Source: Halococcus sediminicola (GTDB lineage: Archaea > Halobacteriota > Halobacteria > Halobacteriales > Halococcaceae). From it: 64,000 bases of DNA. Of this stretch, positions 25,054 through 34,883 are shown piece after piece. The stretch's first letter is position 1; every line of letters begins with the position of its first letter. The notes beneath the pieces are model-generated. The model saw nothing but the letters and a program-made list of their open reading frames with translations, did not search any database and was not told where the DNA came from. The position numbers and the translations under genes are program-made. Location of the stretch: positions 248,001-312,000 of the forward strand of contig NZ_BBMP01000007.1 in assembly GCF_000755245.1 (NCBI RefSeq), read 5' to 3'.

Positions 25054-25181
25054 TGCCGATACGAGCGGGACCAGCCATAGATGCCCACCGATTTCGCGGT
25101 GCGCGTGGGGTGGGTTGGCGCAAAAGCGGCGCGTCTCCGTGGCCGCGTCGAGCGGTTCGCGGACGGACGGCCGCGGTCAGT

Positions 25182-26051
25182 TCACAGCAGTTCTTCGACG
25201 TTGTCGGCGACTTCCTCGGGGGTGTCGCCGACGGGCACCCCAGCATCCGAAAGCGCCTCGATCTTGCTCTCGGCGGTGCCGGCACCGGACCCGCTCACGA
25301 TGGCCCCCGCGTGGCCCATGCGCTTGCCGGCCGGTGCGGTCCGCCCCGCGATGAAGCCCGCCACAGGGGTACTCATGTTCTCGTCGATGTACCGGGCAGC
25401 CTCCTCCTCGTCGCTGCCGCCGATCTCGCCACACATCACGACCGCCTCGGTTGCCGGGTCCTCTTCAAATAGCGAAAGGGCCTCCACGAAGTCCGTCCCG
25501 ATGATTGGGTCGCCGCCGATGCCGATCGCCGTGGTCTGGCCCAGTCCGCGGTCGGTGAGGTTATCCACGACCTGGTAGGTCAAGGTGCCCGATCGGGAGA
25601 TAAGCCCCACGTTACCCGACGAGAAGATGTTGCCCGGCAGGATGCCGAGTTTGGCCTCGCCGGGCGTGATCACGCCGGGGCAGTTCGGCCCGACGAGGTG
25701 TTTGTCGGTCTCGCCGAGGCGCTTTTTCACCCGGCTCATGTCCTGGGTCGGAATTCCCTCGGTGATGGCCACGACCAGATCCACCGGTGAATCGAGCGCC
25801 TCGAACAGCGCGTCGGCCGCGAACGCCGGCGGGACAAGTACAACAGAAGCGTCGGCGTCCTCGGCCTCGGCGGCCCCCGAGACGGTGTCGTAGACCGGCA
25901 CGCCGTGGACCTCCTCGCCGCCGCGACCGGGAACCGCACCCGCCACGACGTTCGTGCCGTACTCGATCATCTGACCGGCATGGAATTCGCCTTCCCCACC
26001 CGTGATTCCCTGCACCACCACACGAGTGTCCTCGTCGACGAGCACGCTCAT
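25182..26051 (-). CDS. sucD: succinyl-CoA synthetase alpha subunit
   Basis: SucD carries the phosphohistidine and CoA-binding Rossmann domain of succinyl-CoA ligase. The 289-residue protein has [22 protein letters not shown] at the N-terminus (CoA loop, shortened here), [28 protein letters not shown] and the active-site [13 protein letters not shown] with the phosphorylated His in [10 protein letters not shown]. Its ATG overlaps the sucC stop by four bases. With sucC it links succinyl-CoA to succinate and ATP/GTP in the TCA cycle. Confidence 0.97.
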   Translation of the reverse strand: MSVLVDEDTRVVVQGITGGEGEFHAGQMIEYGTNVVAGAVPGRGGEEVHGVPVYDTVSGAAEAEDADASVVLVPPAFAADALFEALDSPVDLVVAITEGIPTQDMSRVKKRLGETDKHLVGPNCPGVITPGEAKLGILPGNIFSSGNVGLISRSGTLTYQVVDNLTDRGLGQTTAIGIGGDPIIGTDFVEALSLFEEDPATEAVVMCGEIGGSDEEEAARYIDENMSTPVAGFIAGRTAPAGKRMGHAGAIVSGSGAGTAESKIEALSDAGVPVGDTPEEVADNVEELL

Positions 26052-27190
26052 TGTGCACCTCCGGCCTGCTCGACGGCTTTCTGGACTGCGCCTTCGAGCG
26101 TCTGCTCGACGTCGAGCGCGTCGGCGTTCAGGATCTCCATCCCCTCCTCAGCGTTCGTGCCCGCCAGTCTGACGACGACGGGTTTCGGGAGGTCGTCGAA
26201 CTCCTCGATGGCGCTGTTGATGCCCCGTGCCACCTCGTCGCCGCGGGTGATCCCTCCAAAGAGGTTGAACACGACGCTGTCGACGTTCTCGTCGGAGAAG
26301 ACCATGTCGAGCGCGTTCGCCACGCGCTCGGCCTTCGCGCCGCCGCCGATGTCGAGGAAGTTCGCGGGTTCGCCGCCGTAGTAGTCGACGAGGTCGAGGG
26401 TGGTCATCACGAGGCCCGCGCCGTTGCCGATGATCCCCACGTTCCCGTCGAGGCGGACGTAGTCGAAGCCGTACTCGTTGGCCTTCGCCTCCAAGTCGTC
26501 GCCGGCGGCCTCCTGTTCCATCTCGGCGAGGTCGGGCTGGCGAAAGAGCGCGTCGTCGTCGATGTTCATCACCGCGTCGGCCGCGACGACTTCGCCTTCT
26601 CCTGTGATCATCAGCGGGTTGATCTCGGCCTCGCTCGCGTCACGGTTCTCCCAGAGATCGAACAACGTCGAGAGCACGCCCGCCACGTCGGAGGCGACCT
26701 CGCGATCGACGCCCGCGTCGTACACGGCGCGGCGGGCCTGATAGTGATGCATCCCGAACGCCGGGTCGATGTGCTCGCGTGCGATGGCCTCGGGGTTCTC
26801 CTCGGCGACCGACTCGATGTCGACGCCACCCTCCGAGGAGACCATCGCCACGGGCTTGCCCGCACCGCGGTCCATCGTCACCCCTACATATAATTCGTCG
26901 ACGAAGTCCACGGCCTGCTCGACGAGGACGCTCTCGACGGTGTAGCCCTTGAGATCCATACCGAGGATGGAGTCGGCGGCCTCGCGCGCTTCTTCCTCGT
27001 TCTCGGCGAGTTCGATGCCGCCAGCCTTGCCGCGTCCGCCGACGTGGACTTGGGCTTTGACCGCGACCGGGTAGCCGATGGCGTCGGCCGCCTCACACAC
27101 CTCGTCGGTGCTCTCGGCCAACGTCGCGTCGGGTGTCGGCATTCCGGCCTCGGCGAAGACCTCCTTTGCCTGATATTCGTGGAGTCGCAT
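26048..27190 (-). CDS. sucC: succinyl-CoA synthetase beta subunit
   Basis: The 380-residue ATP-grasp subunit starts [18 protein letters not shown] at ATG 27190. It shows the nucleotide-binding [18 protein letters not shown], the metal-site [19 protein letters not shown], and [14 protein letters not shown] plus [16 protein letters not shown] near the C-terminus. First gene of the sucCD operon. The SDH complex encoded 11 kb away takes its product succinate. An upstream in-frame extension to 27310 lacks homology-like features. Confidence 0.97.
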   Translation of the reverse strand: MRLHEYQAKEVFAEAGMPTPDATLAESTDEVCEAADAIGYPVAVKAQVHVGGRGKAGGIELAENEEEAREAADSILGMDLKGYTVESVLVEQAVDFVDELYVGVTMDRGAGKPVAMVSSEGGVDIESVAEENPEAIAREHIDPAFGMHHYQARRAVYDAGVDREVASDVAGVLSTLFDLWENRDASEAEINPLMITGEGEVVAADAVMNIDDDALFRQPDLAEMEQEAAGDDLEAKANEYGFDYVRLDGNVGIIGNGAGLVMTTLDLVDYYGGEPANFLDIGGGAKAERVANALDMVFSDENVDSVVFNLFGGITRGDEVARGINSAIEEFDDLPKPVVVRLAGTNAEEGMEILNADALDVEQTLEGAVQKAVEQAGGAQ

Positions 27191-27242
27191 CACCTCGTGA
27201 GCGGAGTGGCGAGCGCTTAAATCCCCGCGATTCGGGCAGCAC

Positions 27243-27911
27243 TCAGCACACGTCCGGCGAGTCGGCGATGACCCCGTCGACGCCCGCGCGTTCGAGAGCG
27301 CGGGTCGCAATCGAGCTGTCGATGGTCCAGACGTTCACTTTCATGTCGGCGTCGTGGGCGCGTTCGATGGCGTCGGTCAGCAGCCAGTGGCCCCAGTGGA
27401 CGTGAATATACTCGCAGTCGAGCGCGAGCGCGTTATCGAAGTCCTCGTCGGCGTTCAGCCCGAAGAGGTAGGCCAGTTCCACCGTGGGGTCGTCGGTTTC
27501 GAGGTCGTCGAGCGCTTCCCCGTCGAAGGAAGAAACGACGACCTCGTTTTCTACTGTGGAGGCAGCGGCGACCGCCTCGTTGGCGATGTCGCGCTCTTTG
27601 AGTTCGAGGTTGATGCCCGTATGCGCGGGAATCGCGTCGGCGGCCGCTTCGAGGGCGGGAACCCCGGTGCCCGTCTCCAGCACGTCGAGGTCTTCGAGCT
27701 GTGCGAGCGGAAGGTCGTCGACGCGTCCCGAACCATCGGTGTCCCTGTCGACAACCTCGTCGTGGAAGACGACGAGTTCGCCCGAGCCGCATCGGCGGAC
27801 GTCGAGTTCTATCATGTCGGCGTCGGCGACCGCGTTCTCGATGGCGACGAGCGTGTTCGCGGGGTAGCGGTCGGCGAAGCCGCGGTGGGCGATGAGCCGC
27901 ATCGCGGGCAT
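27243..27911 (-). CDS. glycerophosphodiester phosphodiesterase
   Basis: The protein begins MPAMRLIAHRGFADRYPANT with the catalytic HRG, followed by metal-binding Glu/Asp in NTLVAIENAV and DMIELDVRRC, and VVFHDEVVDR with the second His. The TIM-barrel ends with VNVWTID. This is the GlpQ/UgpQ family, which hydrolyses glycerophosphodiesters to glycerol-3-phosphate. In an archaeon with ether lipids the substrate may be headgroup fragments. The frame is open to 27968, but the shorter start avoids crowding the divergent gene at 27977. Confidence 0.9.
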   Translation of the reverse strand: MPAMRLIAHRGFADRYPANTLVAIENAVADADMIELDVRRCGSGELVVFHDEVVDRDTDGSGRVDDLPLAQLEDLDVLETGTGVPALEAAADAIPAHTGINLELKERDIANEAVAAASTVENEVVVSSFDGEALDDLETDDPTVELAYLFGLNADEDFDNALALDCEYIHVHWGHWLLTDAIERAHDADMKVNVWTIDSSIATRALERAGVDGVIADSPDVC

Positions 27912-27976
27912 TTGGCGTTCGACGACCAAAGCCTGCTCGGCGGGAGCTTTTTCTCGCCGGTCGGTCATGGAGGGAC

Positions 27977-28960
27977 ATGCGCGCCGTCAGATTCCACGAC
28001 CACGGCGGTCCCGAGGTGCTCACTGTTGACGAAATCGACGAGCCGACCCCCGGCGCTCGTGCGGTGCTCGTCGGGATTCACGCCGCCGGCGTCAATCCCG
28101 TGGACACCTACTTCCGAGAAGGAGCCTACGAGCCATTCGAACTGCCGATGACTCCGGGGATCGATTTCGCCGGCGAAGTGCGCGAGACCGGCGACGAAGT
28201 CGAAGGCTTCGCGCCCGGCGACCGCGTCTACGGAACCGGCATCGGCCGCAATCATCACGGCGGCTACGCCGAGTGCGCGACCGTCCCGACCGACCGACTC
28301 GTTTCGCTGCCCGACGGCGTGGACACCACGATGGCGGGCGCGGCGGGCGTCGTCGGCGTGACGGCGTGGCGCGCGCTCGTCGACCACGCGGGCCTCGAAC
28401 CCGGCGAGACCTGCCTCGTCCACGGTGGTTCCGGGGGAGTTGGCCACGTCGCGGTCCAGCTCGCCGCCGCGGCCGGCGCACAGGTGTTGACCACCGCCAG
28501 CCCGGACTACCACGACCGACTCGCCGAACTCGGAGCGGATGCGGTCTTCGATTACTCCCGAGAAGATCTCGCGGAGGCAGTCGAGGAGAGGGCCAGCGGG
28601 GTCGGCGGAACCGACGGTGTGGACGTGATTCTTGACCACCGCCTCGACGACTACCTCCAGTTCGACGCCGAGGTGGCCGCGACCGGCGCACGGGTGGTCG
28701 GTATCGGCGAAAGCGACCCGGCGGTCGGTTTGGAAAACGACGGCGTCGCCCGCAGCAAGGACGTCAACTACCAGTTCATGAGTATGTTCAACACGCCGGA
28801 TTTCAGGGTTCCGCTCGCCCGACTGGCTCGGCTCGTGAGCGCTGGCGACCTCACCATCGACGTCGCCCACGAGTACGAACTGGCGGATGCGGGCGAGGCC
28901 CAGCGCGTGGTCTTAGAGGAGAGTTTCCTCGGCAAACTCGTGCTCGTTCCCGAGGAGTGA
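27977..28960 (+). CDS. zinc-free alcohol dehydrogenase / quinone oxidoreductase (MDR family)
   Basis: The 327-residue protein has the MDR N-terminal GroES-like domain (MRAVRFHDHGGPEVLTVDE, HAAGVNPVDTYFREGAY, PGIDFAGEV) and the NADPH-binding VHGGSGGVGHVAVQLAAAAG. It lacks the structural zinc Cys cluster, as quinone reductases (Qor) do. It reduces quinones or enones with NADPH; the physiological substrate is not shown. Divergent from the glycerophosphodiesterase. Confidence 0.9.
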   Translation: MRAVRFHDHGGPEVLTVDEIDEPTPGARAVLVGIHAAGVNPVDTYFREGAYEPFELPMTPGIDFAGEVRETGDEVEGFAPGDRVYGTGIGRNHHGGYAECATVPTDRLVSLPDGVDTTMAGAAGVVGVTAWRALVDHAGLEPGETCLVHGGSGGVGHVAVQLAAAAGAQVLTTASPDYHDRLAELGADAVFDYSREDLAEAVEERASGVGGTDGVDVILDHRLDDYLQFDAEVAATGARVVGIGESDPAVGLENDGVARSKDVNYQFMSMFNTPDFRVPLARLARLVSAGDLTIDVAHEYELADAGEAQRVVLEESFLGKLVLVPEE

Positions 28961-29017
28961 CTCGGCCCCCGAATCGCGTCTCGGAACGTTCGTAATCCGG
29001 TGTAGAGTAGGCCGGGT

Positions 29018-29983
29018 ATGTCGCTGCTCTCGGTCTTCGCCACGGCCATCCTCCCTATCGTCACCATCGCGGCGGTCGGCTTCGTGCTCGGACGGTTGCG
29101 AGAGATCGACGTCGAGCCGCTCAATACCGTCACCGTCTACGTGCTCGTACCGGCGCTGGTCTTTCACAGCCTCACGACGACCGCCGTCGGCGGCGCGACA
29201 CTGGTAAAGGTGCTCGTCGGCGTCGTCGCGTTCATCCTCCTGATGGCGGGGATCGCCGAGGGCGTCGGGCGCGCACTCGGCGAGAGCGAGCCGATACAGA
29301 GCGCGCTCGTGTTGGTGAGCGCCTTCTCGAACTCGGGCAACTACGGGATTCCCCTCTCGGAGTTCGCCTTCGGCGCGACCGGGCGGGCGACCGCGGTCCT
29401 GTATCTCGTGGGCCAGAGCGTCGTCATCTATACTATCGGGGTGTATCTCGCCTCGCGGGCCGGCGGCGCGCGCGGTTTGGGCGCAGTGAAGAAAGTATTC
29501 AAACTCCCACTGGTCTATGCGGTCGTGCTCGCGCTCCTCGTGCGCGCGCTCGGTCTCGTCCCGCCGGCCGACGGCGCGGCGATGACGACCATCCAGCTCG
29601 TCGGCGACGCCTCGATTCCGCTGATGCTGATCTTGGTGGGAATTCAACTGGCGAACGCGAACTACGGGGCGGCGCTCTCCCGTGTGGGCTCGGCGAACGT
29701 GCTCAAACTGCTGGTCGCGCCGGTGGTCGGTCTCGCCATCGCGGCCGTCCTCGACTTCGGAAATACGACTGTGGCGCGCGTGTTCGTCCTCGAATGTGCG
29801 ACGCCGGCGGCGATCACGTCGCTCATCCTGCTCATCGAGTTCAGCGGCGAGCGCTCCCCTGAGGGCGTCAGCGGTCCGGAGTACGTCAGCGCGGCCGTTC
29901 TCACGACGACGCTCGTGAGCGTTCCGGTACTGACGCTGGTGATCGTCGCGCTCGAAACGGACCTCGTGACGTCGTTGCTGTAA
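29018..29983 (+). CDS. AEC-family (auxin efflux carrier-type) transporter
   Basis: The 321-residue protein has ten predicted TM helices with the AEC features of two five-helix halves: VTIAAVGFVLGRLREIDVEP, AFSNSGNYGIPLSEFAFG in the first half and ECATPAAITSLILLIEF in the second. Family members export organic acids such as malate or lactate, or auxin in plants. The next gene is a lactate/glycolate-type dehydrogenase, so an organic-acid role is likely. Same strand, about 55 bases apart. Confidence 0.88.
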   Translation: MSLLSVFATAILPIVTIAAVGFVLGRLREIDVEPLNTVTVYVLVPALVFHSLTTTAVGGATLVKVLVGVVAFILLMAGIAEGVGRALGESEPIQSALVLVSAFSNSGNYGIPLSEFAFGATGRATAVLYLVGQSVVIYTIGVYLASRAGGARGLGAVKKVFKLPLVYAVVLALLVRALGLVPPADGAAMTTIQLVGDASIPLMLILVGIQLANANYGAALSRVGSANVLKLLVAPVVGLAIAAVLDFGNTTVARVFVLECATPAAITSLILLIEFSGERSPEGVSGPEYVSAAVLTTTLVSVPVLTLVIVALETDLVTSLL

Positions 29984-30038
29984 TCGAGGTGATACCCGTT
30001 ATCATAGCCCTTAACATCGTTACCCACGCAGAACGGGT

Positions 30039-33035
30039 ATGGCCGTCGACGACGAATTCTACGACCCACCGTCCCTCCAGACTTCGGCCGACGCGCTCGG
30101 CCACGACCACGACGACGTCGCCGAGTACCGCGCGCTCGCCGACGATCTGCGAGAGAGAGTCCGCGGCGAGGTGCGCTTCGACGAGTACTCCCAGATCCTC
30201 TACGCGACCGACGGCAGCATCTACGGCGCGAAGCCTGCGGGCGTGGTCTGTCCGCGCGACACCGAGGACGTCAGTGCGACGATGCGGGTCGCCGCCGACC
30301 ACGACGTGTCCGTGCTCCCGCGCGGCACCGGTTCGTCGCTGGCCGGGCAGGCTGTCGGGCCGGGCTGTGTCGTGCTCGATACGACCCGCCACATGGACTC
30401 GATCCTCGACGTCGATGCCGACGGGAAGACTGTGACCGTCCAGCCCGGCGTCGTCCAGGACCACCTCGACGACCATCTCGACCAGTGGGGGCTGAAGTTC
30501 GCGCCCGACCCAGCCTCCTCGAATCGGGCGACGATCGGCGGCGGTATCGGGAACAATAGTACAGGAGCGCACTCGGTGCGCTACGGCATCACCGACGCCT
30601 ACACCGAGGAGTTGCGGGTCGTGCTCGCCGACGGCTCGCTGATCCACACTCACCCCGTAGTCTTGGATAGTCCCGAGTGGGATGGCCTAGTCGACAAGGA
30701 CGACCGCGAGGCCGAACTCTATCGCACGGTGCGGGGACTGGTCGAGGAGAACGAAGAAGAGATCGACGAGCGCTACCCCACCCTGAAACGATCGGTGTCG
30801 GGCTACAACCTCCACAAGGTCGTCTACGAGAACGAGGCCGGTGAGGAGGTCATCAACCTCTCGAAACTGTTCGTCGGCGCGGAGGGGACCCTGGGGACGA
30901 TCGTCGAGGCGACGGTCGAACTCGTCACGAAACCCGACGAGACGGCGCTCGCGCTCTACTGTTTCGAGGGATTGGGCGACGCGATGGAAGCCGTCCCCGA
31001 GGCGCTCGAGTTCGACGTGAGTGCCGTCGAGCTGATGGACGACGAGGTATTCAGACTAGCGAGCGAATCGACCGAGTTCGCCCAGTACGCAGAACCCATT
31101 CCCGAAGGAACCGCGGCGGCGCTGATGCTCGAATACGACTCCGAACTCCGAGACGACTTCGAGGACGCGATCGGCGAGACGAACGCCCACTTCGTCGAGG
31201 AAGGGAGCGCCTTCGACGTGCTGGAGGCTTACACCGAAGAGGACCAGCTGAAACTCTGGAAACTCCGGAAGGCTGCGATTCCGCTCCTGATGAGTCTGGA
31301 AGGTGATCCGAAACCGTACCCGTTCATCGAGGACGCGACAGTGCCACCCGAAGAACTCGCCGAATATGTGGGTGAGTTCGAGGAGGTTCTCGAAAACCAC
31401 GACACATCGGCGGCCTACTTCGCTCACGCAGGTTCGGGCACGCTGCACATCCGTCCGATCCTGAACCTCAAGGACGGCGAGGGGATCGAGAAAATGCACT
31501 CGATCTCCGAGGACGTCACGTCGTTGGTTCTGGAGCACAACGGCTCCTTTTCGGGCGAGCACGGCGACGGCCTCGCACGCACGGAATTCAACCCGAAGAT
31601 GTACGGCGAGGCGATCTGGAGCGCCTTTCAGGAACTCAAACTCGCCGCCGATCCCGACCGACGCATGAACCCCGGGAAGGTGGTCTACTGGGAAGATGAG
31701 CCGGCCGATATGCGCGAGAACCTCCGATACGGTCCGGAATACTCCTCGCTCGAACCGCAGACCGAGATGGACTTCGAGCGCGAGGGCGGCTTCTCGCACG
31801 CCATCGAGCTCTGTAACGGCTGCGGCACCTGTCGACAGGCCGACTCGAACACGATGTGTCCGACCTACCGCGCCTCGAAGGAGGAGATCCAGACGACGCG
31901 CGGGCGGGCGAACATGCTCCGGGCGGGGATCTCCGGCGAACTCTCCGAGGAGGAGATGTTCTCCGAACGGTTCCAAGAGGAGGTGCTCGACCTCTGTGTG
32001 GGCTGCAAGGGCTGCAAGAGCGACTGTCCCACCGGCGTCGACATGGCGAAGATCAAGACGGAGGTCAAACACGAGTACCACGAGCGCGAGGGGGCGGGCC
32101 TCCGCGAGCGCCTCTTCGCCAACGTCGACAGTCTGGCCGCGCTCGGCAGTCGGTTCGCGCCGCTGTCGAACTGGGGGACGAAACTGCCGGGCGCGCGAAC
32201 CGCGATGGAACGAGTCGCCGGCATCGCTGCCGAACGCGAACTCCCACACTTCGAGCGCGAGAGCTTGGAGGAGTGGTTCGCCGCCCGTGGCGGCTCCAAA
32301 GTCTCGCTCGCCGACGCCGCCGAGAAGGCCCTGCTCTTTCCCGACACCTACACGAACTACAGCAACACCACGCCGGGGAAGGCTGCCGTGTTGACCCTCG
32401 AAGCAGCGGGCGTCCACGTCGAGATCCCCGACGAGGTGGTGTCGAGCGGTCGGCCAGCCTACTCGAAGGGCTTTCTCGACGAGGCTCGCGGGCGCGCGGA
32501 GACGAACGTCGCGGCGCTCGACCCCTACGTTCGTGACGGCTGGTCGGTCGTCTTCACCGAACCCTCGGACGCCGTGATGTTCCAAGACGAGTATCTCGAC
32601 CTCCTCCCGGAAGACGTCGCAACCGAGCGCGTCTCCGGCAACGCCTACGGTGTACTCGAATATATCGACGTGATGCGACTCGATGACGAGATCGAGTTCA
32701 CGGAACAGGAGACGTCACTGAGCTACCACGGCCACTGCAACCAGAAGGCGCTCAACAAGGACCATCACGCGGTCGGCGTTCTCAGACGGGCTGGCTACGC
32801 CGTGGACCCGCTCGATTCGGGCTGCTGTGGGATGGCCGGTTCCTTTGGCTACGAGGAAGAACACTACGACCTCTCACAAGCCATCGGGGACATCCTCTTC
32901 GAACAGGTCGAGGGGAGCAACGCCGCCGAGGTGGTCGCTCCTGGAACTTCCTGTCGCACCCAACTCGGCGACCGCAAGGGTGAAAGCGCGCCGCGCCATC
33001 CGATCGAGAAGGTCGCGCTGGCGATCGCGCGCTGA
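30039..33035 (+). CDS. FAD/Fe-S D-lactate (or 2-hydroxyacid) dehydrogenase, GlcD-GlcF type fusion
   Basis: The 998-residue protein joins a FAD-binding domain (about 50-270, with PRGTGSSLAGQAVG and IGGGIGNNSTGAHSVRYG), an FAD-oxidase C domain (about 290-560), a ferredoxin-like part with CNGCGTCRQADSNTMCP and CVGCKGCKSDCP, and two cysteine-rich CCG-type motifs (YHGHCNQ and DSGCCGMAGSFG). This arrangement oxidises D-lactate, glycolate or D-2-hydroxyglutarate and passes electrons to quinone. The exact substrate cannot be told. A TATA-like TTATCATAGCCCTTAAC lies before ATG. Confidence 0.95.
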   Translation: MAVDDEFYDPPSLQTSADALGHDHDDVAEYRALADDLRERVRGEVRFDEYSQILYATDGSIYGAKPAGVVCPRDTEDVSATMRVAADHDVSVLPRGTGSSLAGQAVGPGCVVLDTTRHMDSILDVDADGKTVTVQPGVVQDHLDDHLDQWGLKFAPDPASSNRATIGGGIGNNSTGAHSVRYGITDAYTEELRVVLADGSLIHTHPVVLDSPEWDGLVDKDDREAELYRTVRGLVEENEEEIDERYPTLKRSVSGYNLHKVVYENEAGEEVINLSKLFVGAEGTLGTIVEATVELVTKPDETALALYCFEGLGDAMEAVPEALEFDVSAVELMDDEVFRLASESTEFAQYAEPIPEGTAAALMLEYDSELRDDFEDAIGETNAHFVEEGSAFDVLEAYTEEDQLKLWKLRKAAIPLLMSLEGDPKPYPFIEDATVPPEELAEYVGEFEEVLENHDTSAAYFAHAGSGTLHIRPILNLKDGEGIEKMHSISEDVTSLVLEHNGSFSGEHGDGLARTEFNPKMYGEAIWSAFQELKLAADPDRRMNPGKVVYWEDEPADMRENLRYGPEYSSLEPQTEMDFEREGGFSHAIELCNGCGTCRQADSNTMCPTYRASKEEIQTTRGRANMLRAGISGELSEEEMFSERFQEEVLDLCVGCKGCKSDCPTGVDMAKIKTEVKHEYHEREGAGLRERLFANVDSLAALGSRFAPLSNWGTKLPGARTAMERVAGIAAERELPHFERESLEEWFAARGGSKVSLADAAEKALLFPDTYTNYSNTTPGKAAVLTLEAAGVHVEIPDEVVSSGRPAYSKGFLDEARGRAETNVAALDPYVRDGWSVVFTEPSDAVMFQDEYLDLLPEDVATERVSGNAYGVLEYIDVMRLDDEIEFTEQETSLSYHGHCNQKALNKDHHAVGVLRRAGYAVDPLDSGCCGMAGSFGYEEEHYDLSQAIGDILFEQVEGSNAAEVVAPGTSCRTQLGDRKGESAPRHPIEKVALAIAR

Positions 33036-33036
33036 C

Positions 33037-33267
33037 TCACTCGCCGCCCGACTCACCGAACAGCTGGCCGAGCGTCCGCAGCAGGTCCACGACCGATTCG
33101 AGGATCGCGTCGATGCGCTCGATGAGGTCCTGTACCCCTTCGAGTTGGAGCACGACCGCCGCGCCGCCCGACAGTTCGATGGAGAGGGCTGCTGCGTCCG
33201 GGATACCGAACACGACCGCGGCAACGCCGACGACCAACAGTCCGACCGCTACGGGAAGTGGTTTCAT
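33037..33267 (-). CDS. 76-residue two-segment membrane-associated protein
   Basis: Starting at ATG 33267 (MKPLPVAVGLLVVGVAAVVFGI), the protein has one strong TM segment, a second weaker one (AAALSIELSGGAAVVLQL) and an amphipathic helix (IERIDAILESVVDLLRTLGQL). The frame is open further upstream but without good sequence. Its stop faces the dehydrogenase stop. I do not recognise a family. Confidence 0.6.
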   Translation of the reverse strand: MKPLPVAVGLLVVGVAAVVFGIPDAAALSIELSGGAAVVLQLEGVQDLIERIDAILESVVDLLRTLGQLFGESGGE

Positions 33268-33356
33268 GGGGCGACGATATCTCGTGCTCACGTATACCGG
33301 TTGTGGTGATACATCGTGCGCCACGGTATCCACCCGCTCGCCTCGAATCGTTCGGT

Positions 33357-34406
33357 TCAGGAATCGCGCTGCTGGCGGGCACACTCGGTAATGGGGTCGA
33401 GAACACTATCCGCGATCTCGTAGGGGTCGGTCTCGCCGGCCGTGACGCCCGCGACGAGTTCCTCGATGCCGCCGCGGGCGGCGATCTCTTCGGTGAGGAG
33501 GTCGGCGGTGTCCTCGCGCAGGAGGGTACGGATCTCCTCGGCGTAGCGGGCGCGCGCCTTCGCGTCGAGTTCGCCCGTCGCTTCGAGGTGTGTCCGATGG
33601 TCGTCGAGCGCGTCGACGTACTCTTCGACGCCCTCGCCGTGCGTGGCGACCGCCTCGACGATCGGCGGCATCCAGCCGTTTTCGGCCTCCGTGCGCTGGA
33701 GCGCGACCGCCTCGGCCGAGTCGGCGTGATGGCCCGCATGGTGGCCGGTCGAAGAGTGCCCGTCGTCGTCCCCACGCAGTTGGAGCATCTCCTGTAACTC
33801 CTGAACAGTCCTATCGGCACCGTCAAGGTCAGCCTTGTTCACGACGAACACGTCGGCGATTTCGAGGATGCCGGCCTTGAGCATCTGCACGTCGTCGCCG
33901 CTGCCGGGTTGGACCAATACGGTCACCGTGTCGGCGGTTTTCACGATGTCGATCTCGTTTTGCCCTGCACCGACGGTCTCGACGATGATGCGGTCCTTGC
34001 CGAAGGCATCGAGCGCCTTCACGGCGTCGGCGGTGGCGATGGAGACGCCCCCGAGGCTTCCGCGCGCGCTCATCGACCGGAAGAAGACGTCCATATCGCC
34101 GACGTTGGAGGCCATCCGGATGCGATCGCCGAGCACCGCACCACCAGTAAAGGGCGAGGAGGGGTCGATAGCGATGACGCCCACGGTCAGCCCCTGATCG
34201 CGGTAGTGCTCGGCGACCTTGTCCACGAGCGTGGATTTTCCCGCACCCGGACTGCCGGTGATGCCGATGACCTCGGCGTTGCCGGTGTGGTCGTAGAGCG
34301 CGGAGACCAATTCGCGGTGGTCCGGCGAGCGGTTTTCGATCTTCGTGATCGCCCGCGCCAGCGCGCGGTGGTCGCCGTCGAGCAGGCGGTCGAGCAGCTC
34401 GCTCAT
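33357..34406 (-). CDS. meaB: methylmalonyl-CoA mutase-associated GTPase MeaB
   Basis: MeaB is a G3E GTPase that protects and reloads B12-dependent methylmalonyl-CoA mutase. The 349-residue protein has the P-loop GSPGAGKSTLVDKV, DPSSPFTGGAVLGDRIRM, the ETVGAGQNEIDI switch and NKADLDGADRTV for guanine binding. A His-rich insert DDGHSSTGHHAGHHAD near residue 215 is unusual for the family. It overlaps the mcmA2 stop by four bases and is translated with it. Confidence 0.95.
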   Translation of the reverse strand: MSELLDRLLDGDHRALARAITKIENRSPDHRELVSALYDHTGNAEVIGITGSPGAGKSTLVDKVAEHYRDQGLTVGVIAIDPSSPFTGGAVLGDRIRMASNVGDMDVFFRSMSARGSLGGVSIATADAVKALDAFGKDRIIVETVGAGQNEIDIVKTADTVTVLVQPGSGDDVQMLKAGILEIADVFVVNKADLDGADRTVQELQEMLQLRGDDDGHSSTGHHAGHHADSAEAVALQRTEAENGWMPPIVEAVATHGEGVEEYVDALDDHRTHLEATGELDAKARARYAEEIRTLLREDTADLLTEEIAARGGIEELVAGVTAGETDPYEIADSVLDPITECARQQRDS

Positions 34407-34822
34407 TCGCGCTCGGGGGTGTTCTCGCGGACGAACTCGATGGTATCGGCCATCGATGCGCCGGGGCCGAAGATGGCCGACACACCGTTGTTCAGGAGGT
34501 CGTCTTTGTCCTTGTCGGGGACGATGCCGCCGACCAACACGAGCGTGTCGTCGAGCGCGTCGTACTCGTCGAGTCCCTCCAGGATCTTCGGCACGAGCGT
34601 GTTGTGCGCCCCCGAGAGGATGGAAATCCCGAGGACGTCGACGTCCTCCTGGACGGTGGCCTGCACCACTTCGTCGGGCGAGCGATGCAACCCGGAGTAG
34701 ACGACCTCGAAACCCGCATCGCGGAAGGCGCGCGCGATGACGTGCGCACCGCGGTCGTGGCCGTCGAGTCCGACCTTGGCGACGAGACACCGGATGGGCC
34801 GCTGTGTCTGTTCTGCGCTCAT
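34403..34822 (-). CDS. mcmA2: methylmalonyl-CoA mutase B12-binding (small) subunit
   Basis: The 139-residue protein starts at ATG 34822 (MSAEQTQRPIRCLVAKVGLD) and carries the base-off cobalamin motif DGHDRG (D-x-H-x-x-G), then ISILSGAHNTLVPKIL and LVGGIVP. This is the separate C-terminal half of archaeal methylmalonyl-CoA mutase. The catalytic large subunit is not in the window. Its ATGA overlap with meaB shows a coupled operon, feeding succinyl-CoA to sucCD. Confidence 0.95.
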   Translation of the reverse strand: MSAEQTQRPIRCLVAKVGLDGHDRGAHVIARAFRDAGFEVVYSGLHRSPDEVVQATVQEDVDVLGISILSGAHNTLVPKILEGLDEYDALDDTLVLVGGIVPDKDKDDLLNNGVSAIFGPGASMADTIEFVRENTPERE

Positions 34823-34883
34823 GGACCTCCGTTCTTTCGCCGCCGATTTGGGTCTATCGGTGCGAGCGGTGTACAGTCCGCCG

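Noticed and set aside
31056-32585. 509-residue minus-strand frame opposite the large dehydrogenase
   Set aside because: Pure antisense of a well-supported FAD/Fe-S protein; composition typical of high-GC shadow frames.
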